64,000 nt of DNA from an uncultured Opitutales bacterium. Lineage in GTDB: Bacteria; Verrucomicrobiota; Verrucomicrobiia; Opitutales; Seribacteraceae. The notes below the pieces were generated by a model that saw nothing but the letters and a program-made list of their open reading frames with translations, made no database searches and was not told the origin of the DNA. Of this stretch, positions 17,149 to 25,906 are shown in pieces. The DNA is taken from positions 1-64,000 of the forward strand of contig CAJQKB010000008.1 in NCBI GenBank assembly GCA_905478775.1, written 5' to 3'. Numbering within the stretch: position 1 is the first letter of the stretch; each line of letters begins with the position of its first letter. Made by a program: the position numbers and the translations under genes.

Positions 17149-17973
17149 TCAGTTCTTACTGGCATGTAACCTCTCACAAAGGATCTTAAAGATTATTTCA
17201 TGTTCTCCCAGGGGATTGGTGAGCAAAATATTAATTGCAGGAAATTGTTTTTTTACCCTTGCGCAAATTTCTGCCAGATCTCCCTCTTTTCCTGCATGCC
17301 TTCCTGATAAAAGGAAAAATAAGGCAACAATAACTTGATTCGCACCGCCTTCAGCCCATTTTATCAGCAAATTCTCAAGGAGTGGATCATTGAACGAATA
17401 TTCATCCCCCTCCCTTCGCTCCATACTGCAAGTGGAAAACCCGATTACCTGCTCCGATAATAAATCCTTCAGTTGATCGCCCACAGCCTCTCTTACCTGA
17501 TTGACCACCTGAACTGGGGTTCCGTGGTCAACTAAAGCAACCTTATATTTCTCCGGGCTTTGCAGGTTGGAAGTATTTTCAATCTCGTCCTGTAATGCTT
17601 GCGCTAATTGTAACTCGTTTCCTTTAAATAACGGATCTAAAACACGATACGAACGAGTGGAGTCCCTTGATTTCCAATCCTCAAGTTTTTCAATCAACCA
17701 TTCCGTAATACCTCGACTGGGTCCGAAAAAAAAGGGCAACACCATCAACTCGTTTTGAGTATTGGTATGTTCGTCCGATAAAAAAGTACCAATTGTTCCT
17801 CCGGAGACTCCATCCAATAAAGCGGGATCCACTTTATTGGAGTGCAATAATCCAAGTGGAATCACATTAAAAGAGGTTTCAAGTGAAAGTTTCTGAGCCA
17901 CCCGGCGCAGACTAAAAATTGCTTCAGGTCGTAGAGAACCATTATCGACTAATAAACAAATTGGTAAATTCAT
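17149..17973 (-). CDS. CbiX-like (sirohydrochlorin chelatase family) two-domain protein
   Basis: This is a 274-residue protein with two chelatase-like halves. The N-terminal half begins LLVDNGSLRPEAI, where active CbiX has a metal-binding histidine (GHGS); here that residue is asparagine. The C-terminal half keeps the pattern ALVDHGTPVQVVNQV and a later FFLLSGRHAGKEGDL histidine segment. CbiX inserts Co2+ or Fe2+ into sirohydrochlorin. With the first half altered, the C-terminal half may hold the active site. No siroheme or cobalamin genes are near. The ATG at 17973 is preceded by GAGA. Confidence 0.7.
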   Translation of the reverse strand: MNLPICLLVDNGSLRPEAIFSLRRVAQKLSLETSFNVIPLGLLHSNKVDPALLDGVSGGTIGTFLSDEHTNTQNELMVLPFFFGPSRGITEWLIEKLEDWKSRDSTRSYRVLDPLFKGNELQLAQALQDEIENTSNLQSPEKYKVALVDHGTPVQVVNQVREAVGDQLKDLLSEQVIGFSTCSMERREGDEYSFNDPLLENLLIKWAEGGANQVIVALFFLLSGRHAGKEGDLAEICARVKKQFPAINILLTNPLGEHEIIFKILCERLHASKN

Positions 17974-18071
17974 GCGCTTTCTCGTTGACGAAGGTTGAGT
18001 CGCGTGCAACAAAATAATTTAAGAAGATTAACTAAGGGATGGTTAATCGTTAAATAGCGGGAGATAAAAGT

Positions 18072-18677
18072 ATGAAAAATTCAATGTGGATGGTGGGATT
18101 GTTAGTGGTGGCATTCTTTCAAGCTAGTTGCTCTAAAAGCACGGGACCTAGCCCTGAAGATACCTCACTCATTAAAGGAACAGATCGAGGGACCTTCATT
18201 GGTTCGCCTGACGATTTGGCATACAATGAAGGAGATGAATTGTCTCCCATTGGTGCTACTATTTCTGGACTGGATGGGGAAGACGGACTGTTTCCACAAG
18301 ATCCATTCTGGGGAGATTCCGAAAATTTAGCGAATGGAGACCGTCCGTTCGAGCCAATCTTTTTTGGGTTTGATCAATATAGCATAGGGAGCGAAGAACG
18401 ATCCAAGCTACAGGCAATTTCGTCATTCTTAAATGAGACACCGGGAGCCCGCGTTTTAGTCGAAGGCTACTGTGATTGGAAGGGAACACCCGCATACAAC
18501 AAATCTCTCGGCGATCGACGTGCAAGTAGCGTCAAAGACTACCTGATTGATCTTGGCACCGACCCCAGTCGTGTGGAAGTTATCTCGATGGGAGATGAAG
18601 TGGCTACACCAGATGCGGATCCTACTACTGCAGGACTCGAGCGAAAAGCACACTTTTTAGTTCTCAAAGACTCCTGA
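18072..18677 (+). CDS. Pal-like OmpA-domain lipoprotein (copy 1)
   Basis: This is a 201-residue outer-membrane lipoprotein. The signal peptide ends at a lipobox QASC (Cys20), followed by an acidic Gly/Asp/Ser-rich linker (about 21-90) and a C-terminal OmpA/Pal domain (about 94-201). The peptidoglycan-binding pattern is FFGFDQYSI, VEGYCDWKGTPAYNKSLG and GDRRASSVK, which keeps the Asp and Arg that contact diaminopimelate in Pal. GGGAG lies nine bases before the ATG, one of the few clear ribosome sites in the window. It is followed by a paralogue ten bases downstream. Confidence 0.87.
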   Translation: MKNSMWMVGLLVVAFFQASCSKSTGPSPEDTSLIKGTDRGTFIGSPDDLAYNEGDELSPIGATISGLDGEDGLFPQDPFWGDSENLANGDRPFEPIFFGFDQYSIGSEERSKLQAISSFLNETPGARVLVEGYCDWKGTPAYNKSLGDRRASSVKDYLIDLGTDPSRVEVISMGDEVATPDADPTTAGLERKAHFLVLKDS

Positions 18678-18687
18678 AAGAATTGTA

Positions 18688-19281
18688 ATGAAGGTTTCAT
18701 TTTTTGTAACGGTTCAAATCGTTATCCTATTCCTTTCATCCTGTGCCAAAAAAGCACAACCTGAAACAACTCTGAACCGAGAAGGTGATAGTTCCATCAA
18801 CAGTAACTCAGGTGAGAACGGCTTTAATGAGGGAGCGGATGACCTTGCAGGCTTAGGAGATCCATTACGAGGCGACTTTGACAATACTGACCCTCTTGCA
18901 CTGCGAGACCCTTCACTTTCTGCGTTCGATGATCCGCTTAATGTGATTCGCCCTTTTGATCCTGTTTTTTTTGGATTTGATCAGTATAACATAACAGCCA
19001 CTGAGCGACCTAAAATTTCTGAAATTGCCGATTTCATGAAATCAAATGTGAATGCACGACTGTTAGTGGAGGGATACTGTGATTGGAAGGGAACTCCTAA
19101 CTACAACAAATCCCTCGGGGACAGACGGGCAACTACAGTGAAGGAATATTTGATTGAACTGGGATGCGAAGCAAATCGTATAGAAGTGATCTCATTGGGA
19201 GATGAACTAGCTATACCAGATGCGGACTCCGAGCAGTCAAGGTTGGACAGAAGAGCCACTTTTGTGGTCTCAAAGGGCTAA
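18688..19281 (+). CDS. Pal-like OmpA-domain lipoprotein (copy 2)
   Basis: This is a 197-residue paralogue of the preceding gene. The lipobox is LSSC (Cys19), then an Asn/Asp/Gly-rich linker (about 20-88) and an OmpA/Pal domain (about 90-197). FFGFDQYNI, VEGYCDWKGTPNYNKSLG and GDRRATTVK match copy 1 almost residue for residue, while the linkers have diverged. The pair looks like a tandem duplication. No TolB, TolA or YbgF gene is beside it, although tolQR-type genes (exbB/exbD) occur near 60 kb. Confidence 0.86.
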   Translation: MKVSFFVTVQIVILFLSSCAKKAQPETTLNREGDSSINSNSGENGFNEGADDLAGLGDPLRGDFDNTDPLALRDPSLSAFDDPLNVIRPFDPVFFGFDQYNITATERPKISEIADFMKSNVNARLLVEGYCDWKGTPNYNKSLGDRRATTVKEYLIELGCEANRIEVISLGDELAIPDADSEQSRLDRRATFVVSKG

Positions 19282-19301
19282 GAATTTTTCAATTCTTACT
19301 A

Positions 19302-19323
19302 CGCTTGTTACTGTCAACAAGCG
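19302..19323 (+). terminator. Stem-loop after the Pal-like pair
   Basis: CGCTTGTT (19302-19309) and AACAAGCG (19316-19323) make a perfect eight-base stem around ACTGTC, 20 bases after the second Pal gene stops. No T-run follows, so it may end the transcript weakly or only protect its 3' end. Confidence 0.42.
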
Positions 19324-19405
19324 ACATTGTATCATTACTTGTTATCCAATTGTTTATTGGAGATGTATTTCATTTTAGTTAACGCCTTCTTGAGTACGAG
19401 TCTTG

Positions 19406-19436
19406 TTGACTTTTTCCGCTTGCTTGCCATTTTAAT
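19406..19436 (+). promoter_or_regulatory. Candidate sigma-70 promoter for the phosphonate-type transporter
   Basis: TTGACT (19406-19411) and TTTAAT (19431-19436), each five of six matches to consensus, are spaced 19 bases apart. Transcription would start about 15 bases before the ATG of the binding-protein gene. The long spacer lowers confidence. Confidence 0.35.
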
Positions 19437-19457
19437 GAGACTCAATCTCAAAAACAA

Positions 19458-20402
19458 ATGACGTCTAAATTATTTCTTAGCATAGTAGTACTTTTTTCAC
19501 TTCAAGCCTGCACAGAATCCACAAAGGAGGGAGATGGGAATTCGGAAGATAATACCTCCCCCCTCTCGGTTTCGACCATTAATATAGCACTGAAGCCCAA
19601 TAAAAATGTGCAAGCACAACGAGAGGACGAAAACACTCTTGGGGAGGCGTTGTCCAAAAGAATAGGAATACCCGTAAAAATATCGACTCCCACCAACAAA
19701 TCGATTATCGAAGCGGGGCTTGCCAATAAAACGATTGATATTGGATATGTTAGTTCAAGCGATGCGATTTCATTTGCAGACAATGAGGTAGCAGATGTTC
19801 TTCTTGCTGGACTACACAGCAGTACTAATCCTGAAGGAAAACCCTACAGAGGTGCTTACTATTACAGTGTATGGTTATGTCTCAAAGAACGACCCTATCA
19901 GGACATATCCGACTTAAAAGGAAAGCCCATTGCCTTCTCCTCCAGGACGAGTACCTCCGGTTATTTGATTCCCTGTTGGGACTTAATGAAAAAAGGATTG
20001 CTTCCCAAAGGAGGTAGTATTGAGAAATTCTTTGGAAAAGGAAATGTGTACTATGGGTCCGGCTATGTTTCCGCAGTCGAGCAAGTATTAACCGGTAAGG
20101 CTGAAGCAGCAGCGGTAAGTTATTATGTTTTCGAAAAGGACAAGCACCTTACCGTAGAACAACGATCAAGGCTTAAAGTGATCCAAAGACAGGGCCCCGT
20201 AGCATCCCATACATTTTGCGTCCGCAAGTCCCTTCCCTCGCAAGATCGTCAGTTAATTCAGGATGCATTACTTGGAATCGTGGAAGAAGAACCACAACTA
20301 TCTCAAAGCTTATTTGGAGGTACACTTGTGGGAGTCAATTCTGTTGAACATCTGCAAGCGCCGCGGGAAGCAAAGTCTCAAGTATCCACACTTAAAGATT
20401 AA
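19458..20402 (+). CDS. phnD: Phosphonate/phosphite-type ABC transporter binding lipoprotein
   Basis: This is a 314-residue PhnD-family solute-binding protein. A lipobox LQAC (Cys18) anchors it in the membrane. The mature part begins with INIALKPNKN, then TNKSIIEAGLANKTIDIGYVSSSDA and the ligand loop SRTSTSGYLIP (about 157-167), where PhnD/PtxB proteins bind the phosphonate group through Ser/Thr. A YYGSGYVSAVEQVLTGKAEAAAVSYY segment (stated in parts) forms the second lobe. It should capture a phosphonate, phosphite or similar anion and deliver it to the permease encoded downstream. Confidence 0.85.
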   Translation: MTSKLFLSIVVLFSLQACTESTKEGDGNSEDNTSPLSVSTINIALKPNKNVQAQREDENTLGEALSKRIGIPVKISTPTNKSIIEAGLANKTIDIGYVSSSDAISFADNEVADVLLAGLHSSTNPEGKPYRGAYYYSVWLCLKERPYQDISDLKGKPIAFSSRTSTSGYLIPCWDLMKKGLLPKGGSIEKFFGKGNVYYGSGYVSAVEQVLTGKAEAAAVSYYVFEKDKHLTVEQRSRLKVIQRQGPVASHTFCVRKSLPSQDRQLIQDALLGIVEEEPQLSQSLFGGTLVGVNSVEHLQAPREAKSQVSTLKD

Positions 20403-20461
20403 CTTTTCTTTCCCTATCCTCATACGAAGCAGGATAATCGAGTGCTCATTTCATAATTCAG

Positions 20462-21169
20462 ATGATTTCTTTGCATACTGAAAACTTGGGACTGAAGCGG
20501 GGCGGTGAATGGCTCTTTCGCAATTTAGACCTTTCCATACCCAGTGGGTCAATTGTTGCATTGCTGGGTCCTTCCGGGGTGGGTAAATCAAGCCTGCTTT
20601 CGTGTCTTTCGGGTTCAGAAACTCCCACCGAGGGGAAAGTTGAATTTAAAATTAATACCGGGGAAATTCGGGAAACAGAAAATATCAGCCCTCATCTTGG
20701 AATTATTTTTCAAAGTCTTCGGTTAACCGATCATGTTACTGTTTTAGAAAATGTACTGTATGGAAGAGTGGCACAATATGGCCTAAAAGAATCAATTATC
20801 GGCTTCCCAACGCCGGACAAGGAAAAAGCATTTGAAATACTAAAAGACCTTGGCATCGATCATTTAGCTTACAAGTGGACTTCGCAAACATCAGGTGGAG
20901 AAAGACAGAGAACCGCAATTGCACGAACCCTTTTTCAGGATCCCTCCTTTATTTTGGCAGATGAGCCGGTTTCCAATTTGGACACTTATTACGCGGGTCG
21001 GGTTATGGGACTTTTTCGAAATTTAACTTCTCAAAATGGAAAAATTGTAATGTGTGCACTCCATGACCCCCAACTCATTTCCAGGTTCGCCGATTTTGCA
21101 CTCAGTCTAAACCCTGCCCATCCGGAAGGATGGAACTTACGAGAAGTTCAAAAAAAACATGAAGCCTGA
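20462..21169 (+). CDS. phnC: Phosphonate-type ABC transporter ATPase
   Basis: This is a 235-residue ATPase of the PhnC group. Walker A is GPSGVGKSS (37-45), the signature is TSGGERQRTAIA, Walker B is FILADEPVSNLD, and the switch region is ALHDPQL. The Q-loop reads GIIFQSLRL. It overlaps the permease gene by 11 bases, so translation is linked. The phn symbols mark the family and not a proven substrate. Confidence 0.87.
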   Translation: MISLHTENLGLKRGGEWLFRNLDLSIPSGSIVALLGPSGVGKSSLLSCLSGSETPTEGKVEFKINTGEIRETENISPHLGIIFQSLRLTDHVTVLENVLYGRVAQYGLKESIIGFPTPDKEKAFEILKDLGIDHLAYKWTSQTSGGERQRTAIARTLFQDPSFILADEPVSNLDTYYAGRVMGLFRNLTSQNGKIVMCALHDPQLISRFADFALSLNPAHPEGWNLREVQKKHEA

Positions 21170-22001
21170 GGAAAAAGAAACAAGAATACCATCCGGATTA
21201 CCAGGTAGAAATTGGTACGATCGCCTTAATCTGCTCAATATTCTAGTGATCCTTTTTCTATTCCTCACCATTTTTTCAGGAAAAAACCTTCTTCAAGATA
21301 ATCGACCCGCAGATGTAATGGCAGGGGTTCGTTATTTTTTAAAAAAGTTTTTCCCACCCGACTTTTCTGACTTCCCACTTATCTTAGATTCTCTGGGAGA
21401 AACTTTTCAAATCGCAATCGTCTCAACCTTTATTGCGGTCAATCTTTCCTTAGTTATTGCCCTTGCAGCATCAAGAAATATTTCGCCCATCTGGCTCGTT
21501 CAACTAACTCGAATGTTTCTCAATATAACCCGAACCTTACCCAGCCTGATTTGGGCATTTTTATTCGTTATATTTTTTGGCCCCACTCCCATTGCCGGGG
21601 TCTGTGCTCTCACCTTTTACAGTTTGGGCTACCTCGGTAAGTTTTTTAGCGAAAGCTTTGAATCGATGGACATAAAAGTGGCTCGTGGACTGAAGCTTAT
21701 CGGAGCGAATCCCATCCAGGCTTTTCTTTATGGACTTTGGCCAAATGTGAAAGCACAGGTGTGGAGTCATTCTTTATGGATGCTGGAATATAACATCCGA
21801 TCGGCCAGTATTATTGGCTTAGTGGGAGCGGGTGGAATTGGAATGGAATTAAATAAGGCGATGGAGATGGCAAGTGGCTTTCAAAAAGTGACTACTATTT
21901 TGATCTGCATCCTGGTAATCGTAATTTCTCTCGATCTATTGGGCCAAGCTATTCGTCGCTGGATAACCCAAAAAATTAATCCCAAATCAATCTCGGATTA
22001 A
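21159..22001 (+). CDS. phnE: Phosphonate-type ABC transporter permease
   Basis: This is a 280-residue inner-membrane permease with about six spans and a BPD_transp_1 coupling region. The family signatures are LTRMFLNITRTLPSLIWAF (about 124-142) and SIIGLVGAGGIGMELNKAME (about 216-235), the EAA-like loop of PhnE proteins. It ends on the opposite strand of the M20 peptidase gene with a 15-base overlap. No C-P lyase (phnGHIJKLM), phosphonatase or ptxD gene is in the window, so the transported compound is unknown. Confidence 0.87.
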   Translation: MKPEEKETRIPSGLPGRNWYDRLNLLNILVILFLFLTIFSGKNLLQDNRPADVMAGVRYFLKKFFPPDFSDFPLILDSLGETFQIAIVSTFIAVNLSLVIALAASRNISPIWLVQLTRMFLNITRTLPSLIWAFLFVIFFGPTPIAGVCALTFYSLGYLGKFFSESFESMDIKVARGLKLIGANPIQAFLYGLWPNVKAQVWSHSLWMLEYNIRSASIIGLVGAGGIGMELNKAMEMASGFQKVTTILICILVIVISLDLLGQAIRRWITQKINPKSISD

Positions 22002-23366
22002 TTGCTTAAAGAATTTCTCAAAGGAATTAATGGCACGGTCCATAATGGTAAGATTAAAACTTTCATCCGGTGCATGCAAATTGTCTTCGTTTGTAAAAAG
22101 ACCGATCATCAGGGAGTCTAACCCCGCTAATTCCTTCAAGTCTTGAATAATGGGAATACTTCCCCCTTCCCGTAGGAAGATCGGTCGTGTCCCAAAGCCA
22201 GACTCAATACAATCTTCCGCCACAGAAAAGGCTTTCTTCATCAATTCACTCTCCTGACCACTCGAACCTGGCTTACCCGGTGGGATCACAACATAAGGAT
22301 CTCCTCCCCCCTTCAATTGTACTTCTACCCGAACCGCAGTGGGACAGGCTTCCTCGATCGCTTGCCGAACCTTATTGGCAATATCTTCTGACTTTTGGTC
22401 GGGGACTAATCGACAAGTAATTTTAGCAAACGCTTCAGCTGGGATTACCGTCTTCGAACCCTCGCCCTGATAGCCTCCCCCTACGCCATTAAATTCTAAT
22501 GTTGGACAAAAACGTATTCCCTCAAGTGAAGAATATCCCGGAGGAGGAAAAAACTTGGGTACTCCAAGGAATTTCGCATAGTCCTCCTCTGTAATTGGTA
22601 ATTTGGCCAATTCTTCGCGCTCCCACTGCTCGGGCGGTCGAACTGCATCATAAAAACCGGGCACAGTCACCCTCCCCTCCTGGTCATGAAGCGAGGCACA
22701 TGCCTGCATCAAAGCCTGCAGAGGGTTAAGCAATGCACCCCCATGAACTCCCGAATGCAAGTCCTGCTTAGGGCCAAAAATCTTCACCTCCATAGCACTT
22801 AAGCCACGTAAGCCGGTAGTGACTACCAATTGATCAGCCCCTGGACTGCCAGTATCTGAGACTAAGAGTAAATCCCCTTGTAGTTTTTGTTTATGTTCTT
22901 CTAAAAACCCACGAAAACTCGGACTACCAATCTCCTCTTCACCCTCAATCAAGTAGGTAATATGTAACGGGTAGTCTGGATTATCTCGAAAAACTCGAGC
23001 CAAGGCAGACATATGAACAATTTGCGGCCCCTTATTGTCCGCCGCACCCCGACCATAAAGCCTGCCATCACGCTCCACCGCATCAAAGGGGTCAGTCGTC
23101 CACAGATCCAAAGGGTCTGGTGGCTGGACATCATAATGACCATAAATCACCAACCTGGGCCAGGACGGGTCTCCACGGGTCGCTAAAATAATAGGATGTA
23201 TTGGGGTAGGAATTAAATCCACTTCAAATCCAAGTTCCTTAAGACGGGAACAGGCAAATTCACGCGCCCCACTGACGCCGTCCGCAAAGCTTTGATCTGC
23301 GGAAACACTTGGAAAACTGACATACTGACGCAGGGCATCAACAGGAGAATCTAATAATATACTCAT
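21987..23366 (-). CDS. M20-family dipeptidase/carboxypeptidase
   Basis: This is a 459-residue cytosolic metallopeptidase of the ArgE/DapE/CNDP-like M20 group. Dinuclear zinc residues are visible: His77 and Asp79 in GHYDVQPP, bridging Asp110 in GRGAADNKGP, the catalytic Glu pair in EGEEEIGSP (142-150), Asp in SDTGSP, and His in NLHAPDE near the C-terminus. The dimerisation lid lies between about 195 and 340. It should cut dipeptides or N-acyl amino acids. Its start overlaps the M48 gene stop by four bases, so the two peptidases are cotranscribed. Confidence 0.87.
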   Translation of the reverse strand: MSILLDSPVDALRQYVSFPSVSADQSFADGVSGAREFACSRLKELGFEVDLIPTPIHPIILATRGDPSWPRLVIYGHYDVQPPDPLDLWTTDPFDAVERDGRLYGRGAADNKGPQIVHMSALARVFRDNPDYPLHITYLIEGEEEIGSPSFRGFLEEHKQKLQGDLLLVSDTGSPGADQLVVTTGLRGLSAMEVKIFGPKQDLHSGVHGGALLNPLQALMQACASLHDQEGRVTVPGFYDAVRPPEQWEREELAKLPITEEDYAKFLGVPKFFPPPGYSSLEGIRFCPTLEFNGVGGGYQGEGSKTVIPAEAFAKITCRLVPDQKSEDIANKVRQAIEEACPTAVRVEVQLKGGGDPYVVIPPGKPGSSGQESELMKKAFSVAEDCIESGFGTRPIFLREGGSIPIIQDLKELAGLDSLMIGLFTNEDNLHAPDESFNLTIMDRAINSFEKFFKQLIRD

Positions 23367-24157
23367 GGATTTGGTTTTTCCCCGCGAGCCAACTTGGCTT
23401 GTCGATAAAGGGCAAGTGCATGGTCCATATTGGACCGCAAAAATTCAATTCGATTTCCGGGATTGGGATGGGTGGATAAAAACTCGGGCATTTTTCTTTT
23501 TTTTCCGCCCTGCATTTTTTGCCAGAAAGAAATAGCAGCCCGAGGATCGTAGCCCGCCCGGGCCGCATAAAACAATCCCTTGTGGTCCGCTTCTCGTTCC
23601 TGTGACCGCGAGAAAGGAAGTGCCATCCCCACAGTTGTTCCCACTCCATAGGCTCCGGTGGCAAGAACTCGATCAGTGGTGCTTTTTTTGCGCATTGCCG
23701 TATTTAAAATAACTCCCCCCAAGGCAATGCCCATTGCTTGAGTCATTCTTTTGTTACTGTGGCGAAATGCAACATGGGCAATCTCATGACCTATTACCGC
23801 GGCCACTTCATCCTCGTTCCCATTGGCCAAGGTAATAAGACCACTATTCACTCCCACCTTCCCTCCGGGCATGGCAAAGGCATTTGGTTCTGCTTTGTTA
23901 AAAACCACAAATTCCCATTCTGTTCCTGGAAGGTCGACCTTTGCGACGCCTGCAATCCGCTTGCCTATCCGCTCAATCATGGCCTGGTGAGTAGGATTAG
24001 TGGAAAGCCTTTCCGATTTTTTCATCTGCGAAAACTGACTTTTTGAACGCTTGGCTAAGTGCTCGTCAGATAGCATGGCACTTCCACAACTACTGACTAA
24101 TGACGCCAAAACGATAGTAACCAGAAAACCGGATGCTTTTAAATAGGGGACACTCAT
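23363..24157 (-). CDS. M48-family metallopeptidase lipoprotein
   Basis: This is a 264-residue periplasmic lipoprotein peptidase of the BepA/LoiP type. The signal peptide ends at SSC (Cys24). The zinc site is HEIAH (124-128) with a third ligand in the EADHKG segment (about 202-207). After the catalytic part, the STHPNPGNRIEFL motif (about 232-244) is typical of the family. It should degrade misfolded outer-membrane proteins or their assembly intermediates. No TPR tail like that of BepA is present, so it is closer to LoiP in size. Confidence 0.88.
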   Translation of the reverse strand: MSVPYLKASGFLVTIVLASLVSSCGSAMLSDEHLAKRSKSQFSQMKKSERLSTNPTHQAMIERIGKRIAGVAKVDLPGTEWEFVVFNKAEPNAFAMPGGKVGVNSGLITLANGNEDEVAAVIGHEIAHVAFRHSNKRMTQAMGIALGGVILNTAMRKKSTTDRVLATGAYGVGTTVGMALPFSRSQEREADHKGLFYAARAGYDPRAAISFWQKMQGGKKRKMPEFLSTHPNPGNRIEFLRSNMDHALALYRQAKLARGEKPNP

Positions 24158-24224
24158 ATTGATCAGTTTATATAATATTAAAAACTTAAAAAATCACCAA
24201 TGAATGCAATAATCATTCAAAATA

Positions 24225-25775
24225 TTAATGTCGAAAATGTCGGACATTTGTAAATGCCATTGCCATACCACGATCATTGGCCGCCGCAATTACATCCTCA
24301 TCCCGCACGCTCCCTCCCGGTTGAATCGCAGCAGTGGAACCGGCGTCTGCCGCGGCAATAAGACCATCCGGGAAAGGAAAGAATGCATCCGATGCAACCA
24401 CGGAACCACCCAATGACAATTCCGCCTCACCCGCTTTCCAAACCGCGATTTGGGAACTATCGACACGAGCCATTTGCCCGGCACCTACTCCTAATGTTCG
24501 CTCATCGCCCGCATACACGATTGCATTGCTCTTTACATGACGCACAACTCGCCAGCCAAATAACATCGATCGCCATTCCTGTTCACTTGGCTGCCGATCG
24601 GTAACGACTTGAAAGTCCTTGGGATTAATTCTTTTTTGATCCCGATCTTGAGCAAGAAAGCCGCCTGGTACTGTACGAATTTCCTGCAAAGTTTCTGCAC
24701 CAAAACCGGACTTGGAGACCAATAATCGAAGATTTTTCTTCTTGTGAAAAAGTGCAAGTGCCTCCTCTGTAAATCCGGGAGCAATAATAACCTCGCAGAA
24801 AATCTCCGAGATCTTGCGAGCTAAACCAATATCCATGGTGTTATTCACTACAATAATTCCCCCAAAAGGAGCTTGTCGATCAGTTGCAAAGGCACGATCC
24901 CAGGCAGTTTCCAAATCATCTGCACTTGCTACTCCGCATGGATTAGTATGCTTGAGGATTGCCACTGTTGGCCTTTCAAACTCGCCAATTAAATAAGCCG
25001 AGGCAGAAATATCTAAAATATTGTTATAACTTAATTCTTTTCCTTGGAGTTGATCGAAATAATTCAGGAAATCACCATACAAAGCAGCCTGTTGATGAGG
25101 ATTTTCTCCATATCGCAGAGTCATTGATTTACTGGACTGAAAATCAAGTGTGGACGGAAAACCAGAAATAGATTCCATGTCTGGTTCGTCTTCCACTTGC
25201 TTTGAAAAGTATTCACTAATCGCTTTGTCGTAGGAAGATGTTCTTTGAAACACTTTTAATGCCAGCTCCCTGCGTAATCCACTCCAATCATCATCCAGTT
25301 TCATCGCATTCAGGACCCGATCATAATCACTTGGATCGCAAACCACAGCTACATCGCGATGGTTTTTGGCCGCACTCCTTAACATGGATGGACCCCCAAT
25401 ATCAATCTGCTCGATTGCTTCCTCGAAGGAAACATTCGCACGGGCTACGGTTTCCTCAAAAGGATATAAATTCACCACCACCAAATCGATCAGGGCAATG
25501 TCATGATCTTCCGCCGCTTTTAAATGTTCCGGGTTGTCACGCAGGCAAAGCAGTCCACCATGAACTTTTGGATGCAATGTTTTCACTCGGCCGTCCATCA
25601 TCTCCGGAAATCCCGTCCTGTCACTGACATCGCTTACAGGGATGCCCTCCTCTCTCAATAATCGAGCAGTCCCTCCAGTGGAAAGAAGCGTGAAAGAATG
25701 TTGATCAACTAAATTTCGGGCAAAGGGAACCAAGCCTGATTTATCACTAACCGATAGAAGTGCGAATTTTTGCAT
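24225..25775 (-). CDS. purH: Bifunctional AICAR formyltransferase/IMP cyclohydrolase
   Basis: This 516-residue enzyme catalyses the last two steps of purine synthesis. The N-terminal IMP cyclohydrolase domain (about 1-190) opens with ALLSVSDKSGLVPFA and contains LHPKVHGGLL and SMLRSAAKN. The C-terminal AICAR transformylase domain (about 200-516) has SMTLRYGENPHQQAAL, the catalytic-type LKHTNPCGVA, and the closing GGSVRDEDVIAAANDRGMA (in part). The length is normal (about 510-530). AGGA precedes the ATG. PurU, which can supply formate, is encoded at 38-39 kb. Confidence 0.96.
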   Translation of the reverse strand: MQKFALLSVSDKSGLVPFARNLVDQHSFTLLSTGGTARLLREEGIPVSDVSDRTGFPEMMDGRVKTLHPKVHGGLLCLRDNPEHLKAAEDHDIALIDLVVVNLYPFEETVARANVSFEEAIEQIDIGGPSMLRSAAKNHRDVAVVCDPSDYDRVLNAMKLDDDWSGLRRELALKVFQRTSSYDKAISEYFSKQVEDEPDMESISGFPSTLDFQSSKSMTLRYGENPHQQAALYGDFLNYFDQLQGKELSYNNILDISASAYLIGEFERPTVAILKHTNPCGVASADDLETAWDRAFATDRQAPFGGIIVVNNTMDIGLARKISEIFCEVIIAPGFTEEALALFHKKKNLRLLVSKSGFGAETLQEIRTVPGGFLAQDRDQKRINPKDFQVVTDRQPSEQEWRSMLFGWRVVRHVKSNAIVYAGDERTLGVGAGQMARVDSSQIAVWKAGEAELSLGGSVVASDAFFPFPDGLIAAADAGSTAAIQPGGSVRDEDVIAAANDRGMAMAFTNVRHFRH

Positions 25776-25882
25776 TCTTCCTTTCTGTTTTCTCTGAGCT
25801 TAGGTGCAAGCGTTTTTCACATTTTTTTTACATTCTTGTGAATTAGTTCAAAAAGAATTGGTCTTTCTGCCAAGCCTGTTAT

Positions 25883-25891
25883 GGTATGATT
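25883..25891 (+). promoter_or_regulatory. Extended -10 element upstream of apaG
   Basis: TG-G-TATGAT (25883-25891) matches an extended -10 box with no clear -35 partner. It would start transcripts only about nine bases before the GTG at 25907, so the messenger would be almost leaderless. This is a single motif match. Confidence 0.28.
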
Positions 25892-25906
25892 AACTAGAAT
25901 AATATT

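Noticed and set aside
19310-19330. Pho-box-like CTGTCA followed by CGACAT upstream of the PhnD gene
   Set aside because: Only the first half matches the consensus well; the second half is four of seven at best, so I do not call a PhoB site.
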